Shown: one piece after another, positions 22,972 to 34,350 of the stretch | Layout of the letters: each line of letters opens with the position of its first letter | Numbering within the stretch: the stretch's first letter is position 1 | Source of the DNA: Polytrichum commune | Lineage: Eukaryota > Streptophyta > Polytrichopsida > Polytrichales > Polytrichaceae | Length of the DNA: 64,000 nucleotides | Assembly: GCA_950295325.1 (NCBI GenBank) | Contig: OX485807.1 | Coordinates: 26,445,666-26,509,665 of the forward strand | Direction of reading: 5' to 3' | The notes under the pieces: generated by a model | Database searches by the model: none | The model's input: only the letters and a program-made list of their open reading frames with translations | Told to the model about the DNA's origin: nothing | Program-made: the position numbers and the translations under genes

Positions 22972-24470
22972 CTATGGGGGGTCTAGTGTTTGGGGCAGTG
23001 GTTGGTGGTTTTCTATTCTTCTTTTGTGTAGGAGGATAGCCATGGCATATTTTATAGCGATAGTATTGATGTTTTTAAAGGTATTTTTAATGGTAGGCAT
23101 GGGTATTTTAAATTTATTTTCAAGTGATTTCATTGAAGGAATGTGTGTAGTGGCTCTAGCGCCAACGGTGATTATAATAAGGGGGTCAACTTTCCATCCT
23201 CTAGCAGCAATACTATCGATTAATGGTTTGTATTTGTTATTTTTTTGCTTCGAGTGTTTCTGGGGAGAATCTATCATTACAGTATGTAAATTCGATGAAT
23301 TGTATGGTGAGGTTGCGGTCCAAGTCTGTGGGGGGGGGGTCATTTTGGTATGGTAATCCTCTAACACATAGGATGTCAGGTCTAAATCTGGAGTTGCAAT
23401 AGCATTTTTGTGTACCGCATGTGCAAGGGAGTAGCCAATTGGGAACGGTGTTTTCCTGAGGTGTATTATTGAAGGTGCCCGCGTTCATGAGAATATAACA
23501 TCGAGATTTTTCAGATGAGATTAGTAGTTTCCTGATTTCCCATATTGCTTTGTTGTGTCTTTTGACGTGGAGTGAATGTATATGTTGTTGTTTACACGTA
23601 AGTAGTACATGTAACCACGTGTCCGGTTCGTATGAGGTGCAAATGGGGCATGTAATAGAGGGATATGTTTGTCTACCGAAGAACAATTGTTTTCGAGCAT
23701 TGCCCATATAGGTTCCTGTTCGGAATTTGATGAGGCATGATTTTTGTTTATCCGTGATTTCCGGGTTTTCCCATAATTCGTTAGAAAGTTCTTTATCTAT
23801 ATCTGCATTTCCTGTCCATTTGTAAGTGTTGGGGGTTTGTGCGGCCATATTTTCCAAGTTGTTTTCCCTATCGTATTTAATAATTTGTTTTTCTAGGAAT
23901 CTAACGGGGCCTTTATCAGGAACGTCCGTCATTGAGGCCCAAACGTCTTTTTGGTAGTAGTATGGGGTGGCATGGGCATGCTCATATGGGTGAATGGCAA
24001 TTCTGTGCTCTAGTTCTAGCCCTTCTTTTGCCAATTTGTCTGCTTGTTTGTTGCCGTCAATATTGACATGTGCTCTAACTTTGTATAATGTGATTGGTTG
24101 TGTCTGGTTTTGAAGTAGTTGTACCATGTTGGCGAGGGTAATTTGGTCGGGGTGGCTATTGTGAAGTGTGGGGTGTTTAATTTGTGTGTTAAGTAAGTAT
24201 AATATGTTTAGACTGTCGGTAAATATGTATGCGGGTTCGTTTGGATATAGTGTATTAATGGTTGTTAGTGTTTCATGTATTGCTATCATTTATGCTCGTA
24301 GTATGTTTTGATGTCCTTGTAGTCTTTTGGAGATGTTAATGCCCTTGGGGCTATAGATTCCATAGCCGGCTCTTTCTCTTCTCCATTCTCCAGGGTGAAT
24401 TTCTTTGGGTTTCATAAAAGAGCCGTCTGTGTAATAGCTGAATTGAGGGTAAAATTTTAGTGGTCAGTAG
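22972..24470 (-). pseudogene. LINE ORF2: RNase H, CCHC knuckle and C-terminal tail
   Basis: The RNase H domain starts with YYTDGSF (first catalytic Asp, ~24,430), continues RAGYGIYSPKG, then TDSLNILYLL (third acidic residue) and GNKQADKLAKEG (fourth). The codon of the second catalytic residue, expected as Glu after 'ILRA', is TAA here (24,290-24,292). Another stop (TGA, 24,464-24,466) replaces what looks like Trp just upstream. Further on is CPIC...W.H....C, a CCHC-type knuckle, then SRCYILMNAGTFN and a Cys-rich patch. A run of seven A (minus strand, ~23,244-23,250) shifts the frame into the last segment, which contains IAARGW, GARATTHIPSMK and AILLHKRR. Confidence 0.85.
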
Positions 24471-24509
24471 TTTGGTAATTTGGGATTTGTGGAATAGGTG
24501 TGTTATTAT

Positions 24510-26148
24510 TTACGGGTGTGTTTGGATAGTTAGATTTAGCCCATTTTTGCTAGGGTTAACGGCGGTATTTACGGGGGTGGGTGGTGCAATTTGTGTGTGA
24601 ATTTGTAATATTTGGAGGTTATTTGCTATGTTGGTGAGTTGATTCATTTGTTCGTAGGTACCGATGTGATTGTTTTGGTGGTGGATACATAATATTCGTA
24701 ATGTTGATAATTCTTTTCTCGTGATATTGAGTTCGGGGGGAATTGTGGGTTCTTCGTATATGATGGTGTCTGCTGCAAAGTGGGCAATGATGTGTGTGTC
24801 CAAGAATGGGCTAGTGTATGGGTTAAAATTATGGTACCAATCCATATATTTTGAAATAAGTATAGTGATTGTATTTGGATCGTTTTTGGCTGCCATGCGG
24901 GCCCAATGGATGGCTTGTTGTAAGTCTGTTGCATTATGGGGGTGGGCGTAACCAATTCCCTTCCATTTTTGGTCAAACGCTTTTCCTAGGGATCCAAATA
25001 TTCTATCCCTAGAGAATGGTGAGTGAAATTGGGTGAATTGTGTGGGACAAGTGACTGGGGATGAGAAGTATGAATGGTTGATATTGAATGATGTTATTAG
25101 GAAATCTAGTATTGGAGTTGGTATTATATATTGGGCACATTTAAGTGGGTCGTTTTTGGAAATACGGTATTTATACCTTTGGTATAGCCACACGATTTCT
25201 GTTTCAAATGATTGGGTAGGTGGTTCTAGGCTATGTGGGGTATCTTTAGCTTGATGGTATTGTTTCCATAACCATAGTAATCTGGTTTTTGGGATGGTAA
25301 TGAGGTGCCGACCGTTGTCTTCATATATGTGAGCGACGTCGAATTGTGTTTGAATAGTGTTAGTATTTGTTTCGATGTCACTCTTTGGGTTGCATTCGTT
25401 AATGGAAATACGTGCCAATGGGATAATTGTGGCAGGGATAACGTATCTAGTGTCGCGTTGTTGTTCTATGGAAAAATATGTATTGATGATGTTTGACAAG
25501 TGTTTGTGTTGTCTTTTCGTATAATATTGGGTAAGTAGTTCGGTGTTGTAACGACTAGTATATGCGTCACAATATGAGAATAAATCTCTTTGGGTACGCC
25601 ATTTGTTGTATGTGTTATTATTTGGAGTAATCCATTGGCATAGATATGATGTGTCTTTTCTTTTTATTCCATTAGAGTCTGTGAGTTGTCGTTGTTTATG
25701 GTCAAGTATTGTGTGTATGGGAAATTGACGAGGATTTTTAAGCATATTATTGGGAGGTGGGGGTAAGTGGGGGACCGGGGGGTTCGGGGGGGTTGGGTGT
25801 TGAGGAAGGATGTTGTGGTTTATTATTGTGTAGTCATATTTTAAGGTCCGTGGAGGGTAGTGGTGTGGGCATGGAAGTGGACATTCTCGATGACAGGAAG
25901 GATGGCAGAATAATTGGTTTGCGATGTTTAGTGCACTCTTTATGAGTTTTGTAGGGTGGGAATGGTATATTTTAAAGTCATCTGGGTTCATTAGGGTGGC
26001 ACCGTTGGGCATGGTTATTTGTTCTAATTTTATTATATTATGCAATAGAATTTTTTGTAATAGTTTAAGTGAGGTGTTGGGATTTAGGCCCTGTAGATTT
26101 TGTGTTTCTTTCAACCATGCGGTTTTGAGTGGGGACGGTGTCGTGTAA
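24510..26148 (-). pseudogene. LINE ORF2: post-RT connector region
   Basis: A continuous frame of ~540 codons contains the conserved block FDQKWKGIGYAHP followed by LQQAIHWARMAAKNDPNTIT and HIIAHFAADTI. To my recollection this block is found in long LINE ORF2 proteins of streptophyte algae and bryophytes. A Pro-rich, His/Cys-rich stretch (HPSCHRECPLPCPHH) lies near its N-terminus. The function of this connector is not known. The frame ends in a TAA at 24,510 before RNase H, implying a frameshift. The upstream end (stop at ~26,158) marks the border with the inserted segment. Confidence 0.8.
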
Positions 26149-26284
26149 GAAATGGTTTAATAAGTAAATATAGTGTAAAATGTTTTGAGAGTAGGGTTTA
26201 AAACAAATAAAAATAAAACTAAGAAAAATAAAGACATAGACAAAAGGGAGGGGGAGATCAGAGGAATGAGGGGAGAAGAGAAAG

Positions 26285-26490
26285 AACCGTGGTTATAACC
26301 ACGAAACTTAGAGTCACATGCTCAGGGGGTAGGTGGCGCCAACTGGTAGTTACATGCCTAGTTTTCACCAGCAGTGCCAAGCCACGTGGCCATTCGCCTG
26401 CTCATACGGGTCCAGAGGGTTTCGAACCCGGACCAGTGCTATGGCGCTTGAAGCACTTTACCAGTTGGGCTTCCGCGGCTTGGTGTTTAT
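26285..26490 (-). mobile_element. tRNA-derived SINE-like sequence
   Basis: On the minus strand an A-box-like AGCCCAACTGG (26,461-26,471) is followed, 32 nt later, by a perfect B box GGTTCGAAACC (26,418-26,428). The pieces between fold only roughly into a tRNA, so this is an internal pol III promoter of SINE type, not a tRNA gene. A perfect 16-bp palindrome CGTGGTTATAACCACG lies at 26,288-26,303 near its 3' side. Confidence 0.45.
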
Positions 26491-26708
26491 CAAAGCATGC
26501 TGAAGGGCTTTATATTCTTATCCAGTGTTTATACGTTTTTTATTTTTTATTTATTTGAGTGGATTTTGAGTGGAAGAAAGAATCATATCTTTTGGAGAAG
26601 CTTCAGAATGACGCCTTTCTACTAGAAAGTATTTAGGTTACAAGAAGAAGGACCATTTCAGAGCTTCACCAGTTTGATGTGGTTATTTTGAATTTTTTTT
26701 TCTTGAAC

Positions 26709-27167
26709 ATGTCGAATTGGAGAGTTTTGCCTGAGTCTCAAGATGAAGAACCTCAACCAGAGCTTGAGCTGGATTTTTCTTTATCTCAACTGCCGACTCG
26801 TACTCTTCTGCCACTTAGTCTTTCACCACTGCATGAGCGTCTACAAGAAGAAGCTGGGCCTTCTCGGCCATTGAAGCAACCTCGTGTGGAGCAGCGGTGG
26901 CACGGAAACCTTCAACAAGATGCTCGTGCATTGGTGATTTTGTTGCAGGCTGGGTGTGTTGAACCTGGCACTCGGGATGTGACATTTGGAGGAATTTTTG
27001 AAGGCTTAAATGATGAACAATATTTTTGTTGTCTTAAGCCTGCGAAAGGAAGTTGCAGCCATCAACGTTGGCTACAAGGTCTAGTTAATCCATTGACTAA
27101 GGCTGATCGTGTAGACTACGTTGCACTTATTCTTCGACGCATCCTCAAGTTCTTGCAGTTGGAGTAA
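26709..27167 (+). CDS. Hypothetical protein, intronless ORF within the LINE
   Basis: An ATG at 26,709 (with another 30 bases upstream in frame) opens 152 codons ending in TAA. The N-terminal half is acidic and Pro/Leu-rich (EEPQPELELDFSLSQLP, LLPLSLSPLHERLQ). The C-terminal half looks like a small folded domain: DARALVILLQAGCVEPGTRD, VTFGGIFEGLNDEQYF, then WLQGLVNPLTKADRVDYVAL and a basic end. The VTFG-(I/V)-F patch and the final helix/strand faintly recall the Costars domain of small actin-regulatory proteins, but the rest does not align well and I do not assign the family. The frame is open, runs opposite to the LINE, has no visible intron and is followed by AT-rich DNA. It could be a retrocopied host gene. 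Confidence 0.5.
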   Translation: MSNWRVLPESQDEEPQPELELDFSLSQLPTRTLLPLSLSPLHERLQEEAGPSRPLKQPRVEQRWHGNLQQDARALVILLQAGCVEPGTRDVTFGGIFEGLNDEQYFCCLKPAKGSCSHQRWLQGLVNPLTKADRVDYVALILRRILKFLQLE

Positions 27168-27316
27168 AATTCCTCTTGGAACTCTTTTCAACCTCTTTTA
27201 GATATACATTGATATTATACGTTTAGTTTTAATATTTACAAACTTCATCTTGTGAGTTTAAAATTTGGTAAAAGAAAAAAAAGATAGAGATAGTTTACTA
27301 TTTCAGTTGAAATTTT

Positions 27317-27418
27317 GATGAGTAAGCTAAGATTAGGAATAGATGAGTAAGCTAAGGCAAGGGTTAGATGACTAAGCTAAGGGATAGATAAGGATGAGTA
27401 AGCTAATGGGGATTAGCC
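27317..27418 (+). repeat. Short tandem repeat, 25-26 bp x 4
   Basis: GATGAGTAAGCTAAG (or GATGACTAAGCTAAG) recurs at 27,317, 27,342, 27,367 and 27,393 with a variable ~10-bp tail, just downstream of the intronless ORF. Confidence 0.85.
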
Positions 27419-27610
27419 AATGACTAGTTGAAGCCCATGTGACTTAGGCATGGGCTAGTGTTGACTTTGGGAGGAGGCTAAGGGGTCGGACCCCTCTCTC
27501 CTCAAGGGGGGGTTATTGAGTGTTAGGAGTAGTGTGTAGAGAAGGAGAAAAAAGTGCGGATGCACTTGGAAGTTCTTTTCTATGGAAATTTTGGGAGTTG
27601 ATACGTCTTG

Positions 27611-29420
27611 TCAAGCATGAAAATGTTTGTAGGGGTTTTGAGGATGAATACTTTGTGCATTTTCTAGTCTCCTATGTCTTAAGCCAAAACTAATTGCAGC
27701 CAGAGATCCAAATTTTCCCGAAGCAAAGACTTCTCTACCCGACAACGGGTTTATTAGAAAGGTATCTATTGTGCATTTTAGGTGGACTCCAACTTCATGT
27801 TTGAGTAGGAATAACGTTCTAGTGATAGGTGATCTCACGCAGTGATGGTATTTAATGCGGGCTATTTCTTTGGAGCCTCCAAATTTAGCGAGTATAAATT
27901 GTGTCAAGCCATAATAGATTTTGCCAAGTCTACCTTTGTCATTGAGGACGTTTTGTAGTTGTTCTCCAATACAGCGCATGTAGGCATTTTTTAGAGAGAA
28001 TGCTTCAATTCCGAATAGATCATGTGGAAGTTATGTAGCAATATTAGATGTGCATTTCGGTAATCCGCATATTGTCTTGTGGAGTGCTATAATATTTTTA
28101 TCGAGTTTTTTAATGGCCGGAATAGAGTAGGGTACTGTGTAGAAGTTGTAGGCTATTCCAGCACGTATGACTGTGTCTGCCATGTTGATTTTTTGCTTTA
28201 TGGTGGCTGGACATGCTACGAGGGTTTGACATTGTTTGATGATTTTTGCTGTAGTGGTGTTTATTTGTGTTTTCCATTTAAGTGAAGGTGCGAGGTTTAT
28301 TCCAAGATAAGTGTATGGTTCGTGTTGATTTAAAATTGGAATTGGTAGGTTTCTATAGTTTATATTAATAGATTGGATTAAGGCTTTGAATGTTATGGGG
28401 TTCATTTTAGATTTATTAGGGCATCCGGTCACTACGCATTTGGGTATTCCGAGGTGCATTCCTACCCATTCGCAGAATTTGTCTAATTTATTTAGTTGTA
28501 CTTGTAGTGATATTAATTTGTTAGCCATAGCTGCTAAATCATCTGTATATGCTGCGGATGTAATTTTTACTTTAGATGTTCTGAAGGTGTATCCATTATC
28601 ACCTTGTTGTAGCCATCTAAGGAGGGGTTCTAAAAACATTATAAATAAATATGGGCTGAGAGTGTCTCCTTGTATTGTACCTCTTTGAATGGGAATAGGT
28701 AGAGTTTAACCAAAGTGTTCTCCAGTAAATATGGTAGATGTTTGTGAGTATATGTTTCCGATGAGGTTTATGGCGTCAGTTGGATAACCAAGGTCTTTCA
28801 TTATGGCTAAAAGTGTTGCATGGTCAATGGATCCGAAAGCATTTTTGAAGTCAATGTAGAGGATGTATATATCTTGGTTCGTAAGTCTAACATCTTCTAA
28901 TGCTGCAACGAGGAGCTAAAGTTGCCTAGATGTTCCTCTTTCGGCTCTAAATCCTTCGTGACTGTCATGCAGTATTTGGTATCTTTCCCCATAAGCTGAA
29001 AGGATAGAGGTTAGTGTGCTTGTATAAAATTTATATATGGTGTTAGCTAGTGCGATAGGTCTGTGGTTAGTAAGTTTTGACGGGTCGTCTTTCTTATATA
29101 GTAAAATTGTTAGGCTAGTTTTCCACGATGTGGGGATTTGTTTTTGTTTGTAGCAGTGTTTGAAAAATAAATAGAGTAATTTGTGAAATCGTGGGGGCAT
29201 ATTTTTTAAGATTGAGTTAGGAATTTTGTCTGGGCCCGGGGCTTTGTTGTTGCCTAGGTTTTTAAGGCAGAAGTTGTATGTCTCTTGGTCAAAGTATGTG
29301 TGCAGGGAAATTTGGGGTGCACCTCGTTGATCAATTGTAAATCCTTCTAGTTCGTGCCATGGATATTGTCTAACACCACATGTGCAATACGAGGGGTGAG
29401 TATTATGATAGTGACATGTA
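27611..29420 (-). pseudogene. LINE ORF2: reverse transcriptase and thumb
   Basis: One reading frame with three in-frame stops (28,916-28,918; 28,706-28,708; 28,031-28,033) encodes a complete non-LTR RT. Visible motifs are NNKAPGPDKIPN, NHRPIALANTIYKF, the palm-A segment YIDFKNAFGSIDH, motif B QGDTLSPYLF, and the catalytic YTDD (instead of YADD) near 28,545. The thumb follows (GLGK-like YLGINLAPSLKW, then CGLPKCTSN). The enzyme copies its own RNA onto a nicked target. With three stops this copy cannot make the full protein. Confidence 0.9.
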
Positions 29421-29952
29421 GATACTGTTGGGCGGTTACTGATGGATTGTTGGATGTGTATTTGTTTTGCAATGTCTTCAGGGCTAGTTAGGATATTTTT
29501 TTGTCTATCCGTGATTGAGTCTAAGGGTGAAGTTTTGGAATGTTTGAAGACTTTCTTATTTATCTTCTTGGGGCTTTTTCATACATTTATCGGTATTTTG
29601 ATACAACTTTTAGAATATAGTCTTTGGTGTATTTTGTGGTGATTTTTTGGCGTTTTTATTAGCGGTTTTTGCGATGGCAACTACGATGTCTATCCATTCA
29701 TTTGGAGGGATTGTTGTTGTGGGTGGGTGCGGGATTTGCATATTTTGGTGGTTTCGAATTTCGTTTAGGATAGGGTGAGTTTGCCAGTGTGGGTTGTTTT
29801 TTGCAATGTATATAGTTTTTCTTATAAGGTGGTATGTTTGAAGGTGTTTTTTTCATTCTTTAGATAGCTTTCGTGGCAGGAAGCCACCTTGCTGTGCAGT
29901 TTTGTTTGTGAGGGATGGTATTGAGGCTGCTTTGCAGGTTTTTTCAATGGTT

Positions 29953-31574
29953 TCAGAGATTTTTATTGTCTAGAGTTGTACAGGCTTCTTGCCATTGCTC
30001 AGGATTGAGGTGGTTGTGGTTCTCTAGTAATTTGGTTAGTTCGTTTAGTTGCGTGGAATATGTTTCAAACAATTCTATATTAAAATTTTCTAAGTTTTCT
30101 GGAGGGATCGGATTTAGTATTCTGGTTGGTGTGGTATTCGTGGGGAGTAGGGGTCTAGCTATAAGTGTGTTTAGGGGTATGTGTAGAGTGACTGGGTAGT
30201 GGTCTGAATGTAGATTCATGTTTGTGTTTGTTGTGGAGGTGAATCTGCTATTGTCTGGTGAATTGATATAGAAGCCGTCTATAAGGCTGGTTGATGTGTA
30301 ATTATAGCCTCCTTGTCTGGAGTGGATAGTGTCCGTAGGAATATATTCTAGATTGAGGGTTGTGGTAAAGTTTTTCCATTGTATATCTTCTTATTGTGGT
30401 GGTGTATTGTTGTTATAATTTTGCCTTCCAGTGAGTGCAATGTTCGGTTAAAATCACCATATAGGATATGCGTGTGGTTTGGATGTGCAGTGATTTGATT
30501 AGTAATGGCGGTCTTGAGGTGCGGAATGAGGTGGATATCTTCTAAATGTGTAGGCATATACATGTGTATGATTAGCCATGGTAGGAGTGGATGATTGTTT
30601 ATTTTTATTATTTGTAAATATGGGGAGATGTTTGCTGGTGAGGGGATCTTGGTGATGTTTCCGGGGAATGCATATTTGTTATAAATGAGTGTGAGTAGGC
30701 CACCTCTTCCGGGGGTGTAAGGCATTCTTTGTTGTATACATCTTGTAAGGGCGTGCGTATTGTTAAAAATAAGTTTGTATTCAGGGAATAAGTTCTGTAT
30801 GTATTTTGTTGATTTAGTTGCTGTCAATTTGGTTTCTTGGATGTTAATAATTGCATTGTAATTTATTAGGCTTTGTAAATTTGGTAAGGTTGTGTTAAGC
30901 GATGAGGCATTCCAAGTTATCATGTTTGTTTCGTGGTTGGCATTTATTATGTTTCTTGGAGTCGGTGTAGGGGTGTTTGGAAGTGGAGGCGGGTGTGAGT
31001 ATTCGTATATGTTTTCTAGGCAATGGAGGGATTCGGTTATTAATTTTTCTGGAAGATAGGGGAATTTTCTTTGGAGTGTGACTGGAGTAAGGGGGGTTTC
31101 TTGGCTGTGGATGAATTCATATAGTTCAGTATGTATAGTGTTTTTGGGGAGTATTATGTCTTGGTTATTTTCTACAAATGTAGTGTATGGGTATTGTGTT
31201 AGAATATGCCGTTCTGGGGGGTTGTTAAGGTTGGCTAGCCTAATGATAAGCGTGTTGGTCCAGATATTGTTAAAGTGGTGAATATGTGGTTGGGCTAGTA
31301 TATTGTTACATGTGTTTATTGAGGGGCTTATGGTGATGATTAAGGCCTATAGTATGTGAGTTGATGGGGAATGACTTTGTGTTTGGATGTATTGATGTAA
31401 GTATGTAAACATAGTGGTTGCTTGGTGATGTAGTGGATGATTATGATTTAATATGGGTGCAAATATGGTAGCTATGTGTTGATATTCGGGTTGTAGTTTT
31501 ATTGTATTTGGAATAAAATATATTTTGGCTCTCCTTTTGTGTGAGGCGGGATGTATGTGTAAAATATCAGGCAT
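29953..31574 (-). pseudogene. LINE ORF2: N-terminal extension and APE endonuclease
   Basis: From an ATG at 31,574 the frame runs, with one stop (31,347-31,349), through a ~210-residue extension of unknown role into an APE-type endonuclease. Visible are TWNASSL, the catalytic QETKL (Glu), GGLLTLIYNKY, MYMPTH, YGDFN and, after a frameshift, SDHYPV (29,953-30,219 frame). All metal- and phosphate-binding motifs are present, but in at least two frames. The RT lies in yet another frame, so at least two frameshifts separate endonuclease and RT. Confidence 0.85.
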
Positions 31575-32800
31575 TGGTCCGGGGTTGGTTTCTATATCTC
31601 CACATTTTAATAATGTTAGTTTGTTAATGAAGTAGTATCCATGAAGTTGTATTGTTTTTGGTTTTTTCTTATTTATTTTTAGATATTTGGTAAGTATGAA
31701 TCTGGTTGTAGTAAAAATGTTAGGTAAGGCGGGTATTTTGTTTGGAATTTGTTTGGTTGAGAAGTGTGTTTTTGTGTTGTCTCTAGGTGTGTGGTCTGTT
31801 ATTGTGATATGTGTCCAGCTGTTTGTGATTTGGTATTTGTTTTTATTTTTGTGGTGAGGCCGGGAGGCTGGGAGGCCGAGGCTGTTTTATGTTGAACGCG
31901 ATGTTTCGATTGAGGTTGAAATTTATATTTAATGTGTATAGAGCGGTTGTAGTGAAATTTGTGTAGGTGTAGGTGTATTGTTTGTTTTGTTTTGTGGCGA
32001 GGCCGGTAGGCCGAGGCCACATGGTGTTGTGTTTGGTGTTTTATAAGGTGTTTAGTGAATATTCTTATTTTTGTATTAGTTGTGAGTAGCCTTTTTGTTT
32101 GTGTGATCGTCTTTTTATTGTGTTTTACCGGTTGTTTATTTGTTTGTGTGTTGTTTATTGTCTGTTTTATGGGCGTCTTTGTTGTTATTTTATTTGTTTG
32201 TATTCTTAGAGTGGTATTGGTAAGTACTATGCTAGTTTTGTTTGGATTTAGAATGGGTGTTATATGTATTTTACATATATCATTTGATAATACTATACGG
32301 TATTTGTATAGGTATTTTTTGTATTTGGTATATGAATATATTTCTGTATTATATGCCTTTGATGTTGCATATGTTAAAACTAGTTTTGTCCGTATAGTAT
32401 TGAAAAATACTATATGGTGTTTGTATTTTTTTTTATTGTATTTTATATATACATAGGTTTTAATTTTAATTTTACTTGATGTTTTGTATGTAAAATTTAG
32501 TTTTATACGTATAGTATTTAATAATACTACACGGTATTTGTTTTTGTATTTTGTATATAAATATATTTTTATTTTATTTTTTCTTGATGTTATGTATGTA
32601 AAAGCTCGTTTTTTTAATTATAGTATTTAATAATATTATTCGGATTTGAGTTTGTTTGTGTTGCATTTTGTATAAATATACTTTTATTTGATTTTCCCTT
32701 GACGCTACGTTTGTCAAAGCTAGTTTGACGTGTCCATATTGCCTTCAATTTCGGATGTGTCGGGGTGATCTGTTTGGAGAGTTTCAAGGGTGATGCGCAT
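31575..32800. other. LINE inter-ORF spacer
   Basis: An AT-rich, T-rich (plus strand) region between ORF1 and ORF2 without recognisable coding sequence. Two short direct repeats of the type GCGAGGCCGGTAGGCCGAGGC occur at ~31,857-31,885 and ~31,996-32,020. The right part holds the ~115-bp tandem array at 32,275. Confidence 0.55.
32275..32735. repeat. ~115-bp tandem array in the LINE spacer (4 units)
   Basis: The palindromic word TAGTATTTAATAATACTA, or a variant, followed by CACGGTATTTG-like text recurs at about 32,283, 32,393, 32,512 and 32,622. Each unit also contains TTGATGTT(A/G)(T/C)(A/G)TATGT(A/T)AAA and CTAGTTTT or CTCGTTTT. Units diverge by perhaps 20-30%. Confidence 0.75.
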
Positions 32801-34350
32801 TTATTTTTGAAGGAGTGTAATTTGAATTCTTAAGTTGCGGTTTGATTCTGCTTGTACTTTGTCGGCATACATTCTTGCTTCTTCTACGATTTCCTCTTTA
32901 AGGAGGCTCATCTCTTTCCGAATTACTACTGTTCCTTTATTTACCGCCTCTTCCACCATTTTGCTTAAGTCCGCTTTTGTATATCCTTTCGAGGGTGCGT
33001 TCTCCATTGCTTGGATTGTGTTGGCAAGTGCGGTGTTCATATCAGAAAACCCTAGTCTAGTAAGTTTTATTGGAGAAGGGGCATCAATTCCATCTAGGTT
33101 TTTGGGGTGGGGTGAAAATTCTACGTATTTATCATTAATTAGGTGATTTTGCTTCACAAATTTCTTGTAGACCGCTGCGTTTAGATATTGCACATTGCAT
33201 GACCCCACATGTTTCCCTTTCTCTAATCGGATGAAAATACCGGCTACATTTTCCTCCCCGAAGAGTTTCTTTATTCCCTCCTCTAAGGCAACGGTTGTTT
33301 TGGTTTTGTTGAGGTTCTTTGCAATTAAAACTACCGCATTCTTTTTGGCCTTGTCATCCTTGGAGAGTTTCTCCGTACTAGCAAAATGTACTTCCATAAT
33401 TTCATTAAAAAATGATATTTTGAAGTTTTTAACTTTCTTTGCTTGGTCCGGAGAAGGGATTTTAATCCATGCAAATTCGGCATTGTCATTCTTTTACACA
33501 TTGGTAATTTCAAATTCATACCCTCGCTTGAAGCTATCTTTGACAAGCTCTTCATGCAATTGGAACCATTTTCTATTCTTGAGTGTTGGGCTAGAGATTT
33601 TGACCGAGAGCAAGCTTGCGATGGCTATAGAATCAAATGATTTGAATTCCTTCCCTCTACAATAGGTTGTATTATCCAATTTGAGGATAAATGATCTATT
33701 GCCATGTAGGAGATAATTGGCATCTTTAATTGGGTTCTTGAGGTGGAGTTTGATTGTTCCACTCCACCTTTTAGAACCATGGAAGCAAAGGATGGCTATA
33801 GGTTCTCCTAGAATTTCTCTTAGTTCGATGTTCATAGCTTTTAACCTTGCTTCCGTTTTTCCATATATTTCGTCTCTTGACAAGTTCCGATCACGAAGCT
33901 CAAAGGTTATAGCTACTTGGTAGTAAAGAGGAAACCCTCCTTCATCCACTTCTACATCGAAGGGCACTTGAGTGAGATTGAAGTGTCCACCTTCTTTACC
34001 ATCCATTCTTTTGGAAGGCCAAGCCTCTTGGGGATGTATGGGAAGGAAGGGACCGCTTCTAGATGTTCTAATGCCTCATCATGTTCCATTCCGAATTTCA
34101 AAAGTTCACTAACCGAGTATGTTGGTTCTAATGCTTCACCATTTTCACATGCAAGTGTATTCATCGTATGATATCCCAACCAAAAGAAGGGGCGTTGGGG
34201 TACAACTCCTTTTCCCTTTGCTTTCTTTTGGCTAGACACAATCATGACACCGACTTGTCTTTTTTGACCGTTTGCTAGTGCATCTACTATATCAACATTT
34301 TGCTCAAATAGTTTTCTAGTGGTGGCGGCAACATTGGTGGATGTAAACAT
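32801..34350 (-). pseudogene. LINE ORF1 protein, one frameshift and one stop
   Basis: Reading down from an ATG at 34,350 (the open frame extends to 34,848), ~120 residues with YHTMNTLACENGEALEPTYS and FPYIPKRLGLPKEW lead into a second frame at ~33,990 (GGHFNLTQVPFDVEVDEGG). That frame continues to an in-frame TAA at 33,494-33,496 and beyond it, in the same frame, to 32,801. The last third has KNAVVLIAKNLN, ALEEGIKKLFGEENVAGIF and GSCNVQYLNAAVYKKFVKQ, resembling an RRM-like nucleic-acid-binding fold, then a coiled-coil end (MSLLKEEIVEEARMYADKVQ). ORF1 proteins coat LINE RNA. The product would be ~515 residues if intact. The assignment rests on position and composition. Confidence 0.7.

Larger units (their letters stand above)
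26160..27605. mobile_element. Inserted segment interrupting LINE ORF2
   Basis: LINE coding similarity stops at ~27,611 (minus frame ending ...NPYKHFHA) and resumes at ~26,150. Between them lie a SINE-like sequence, an intronless plus-strand ORF and a short tandem repeat. No clean target duplication was found at either border, so the nature of the insertion is unresolved. Confidence 0.55.

Noticed and set aside
26411-26475. Possible true tRNA gene
   Set aside because: A and B boxes are good but stems do not form a proper cloverleaf; SINE-type promoter is more likely.
32055-32456. 133-codon hydrophobic plus-strand frame
   Set aside because: T-rich LINE spacer with tandem repeats; Phe/Val/Leu richness is compositional.
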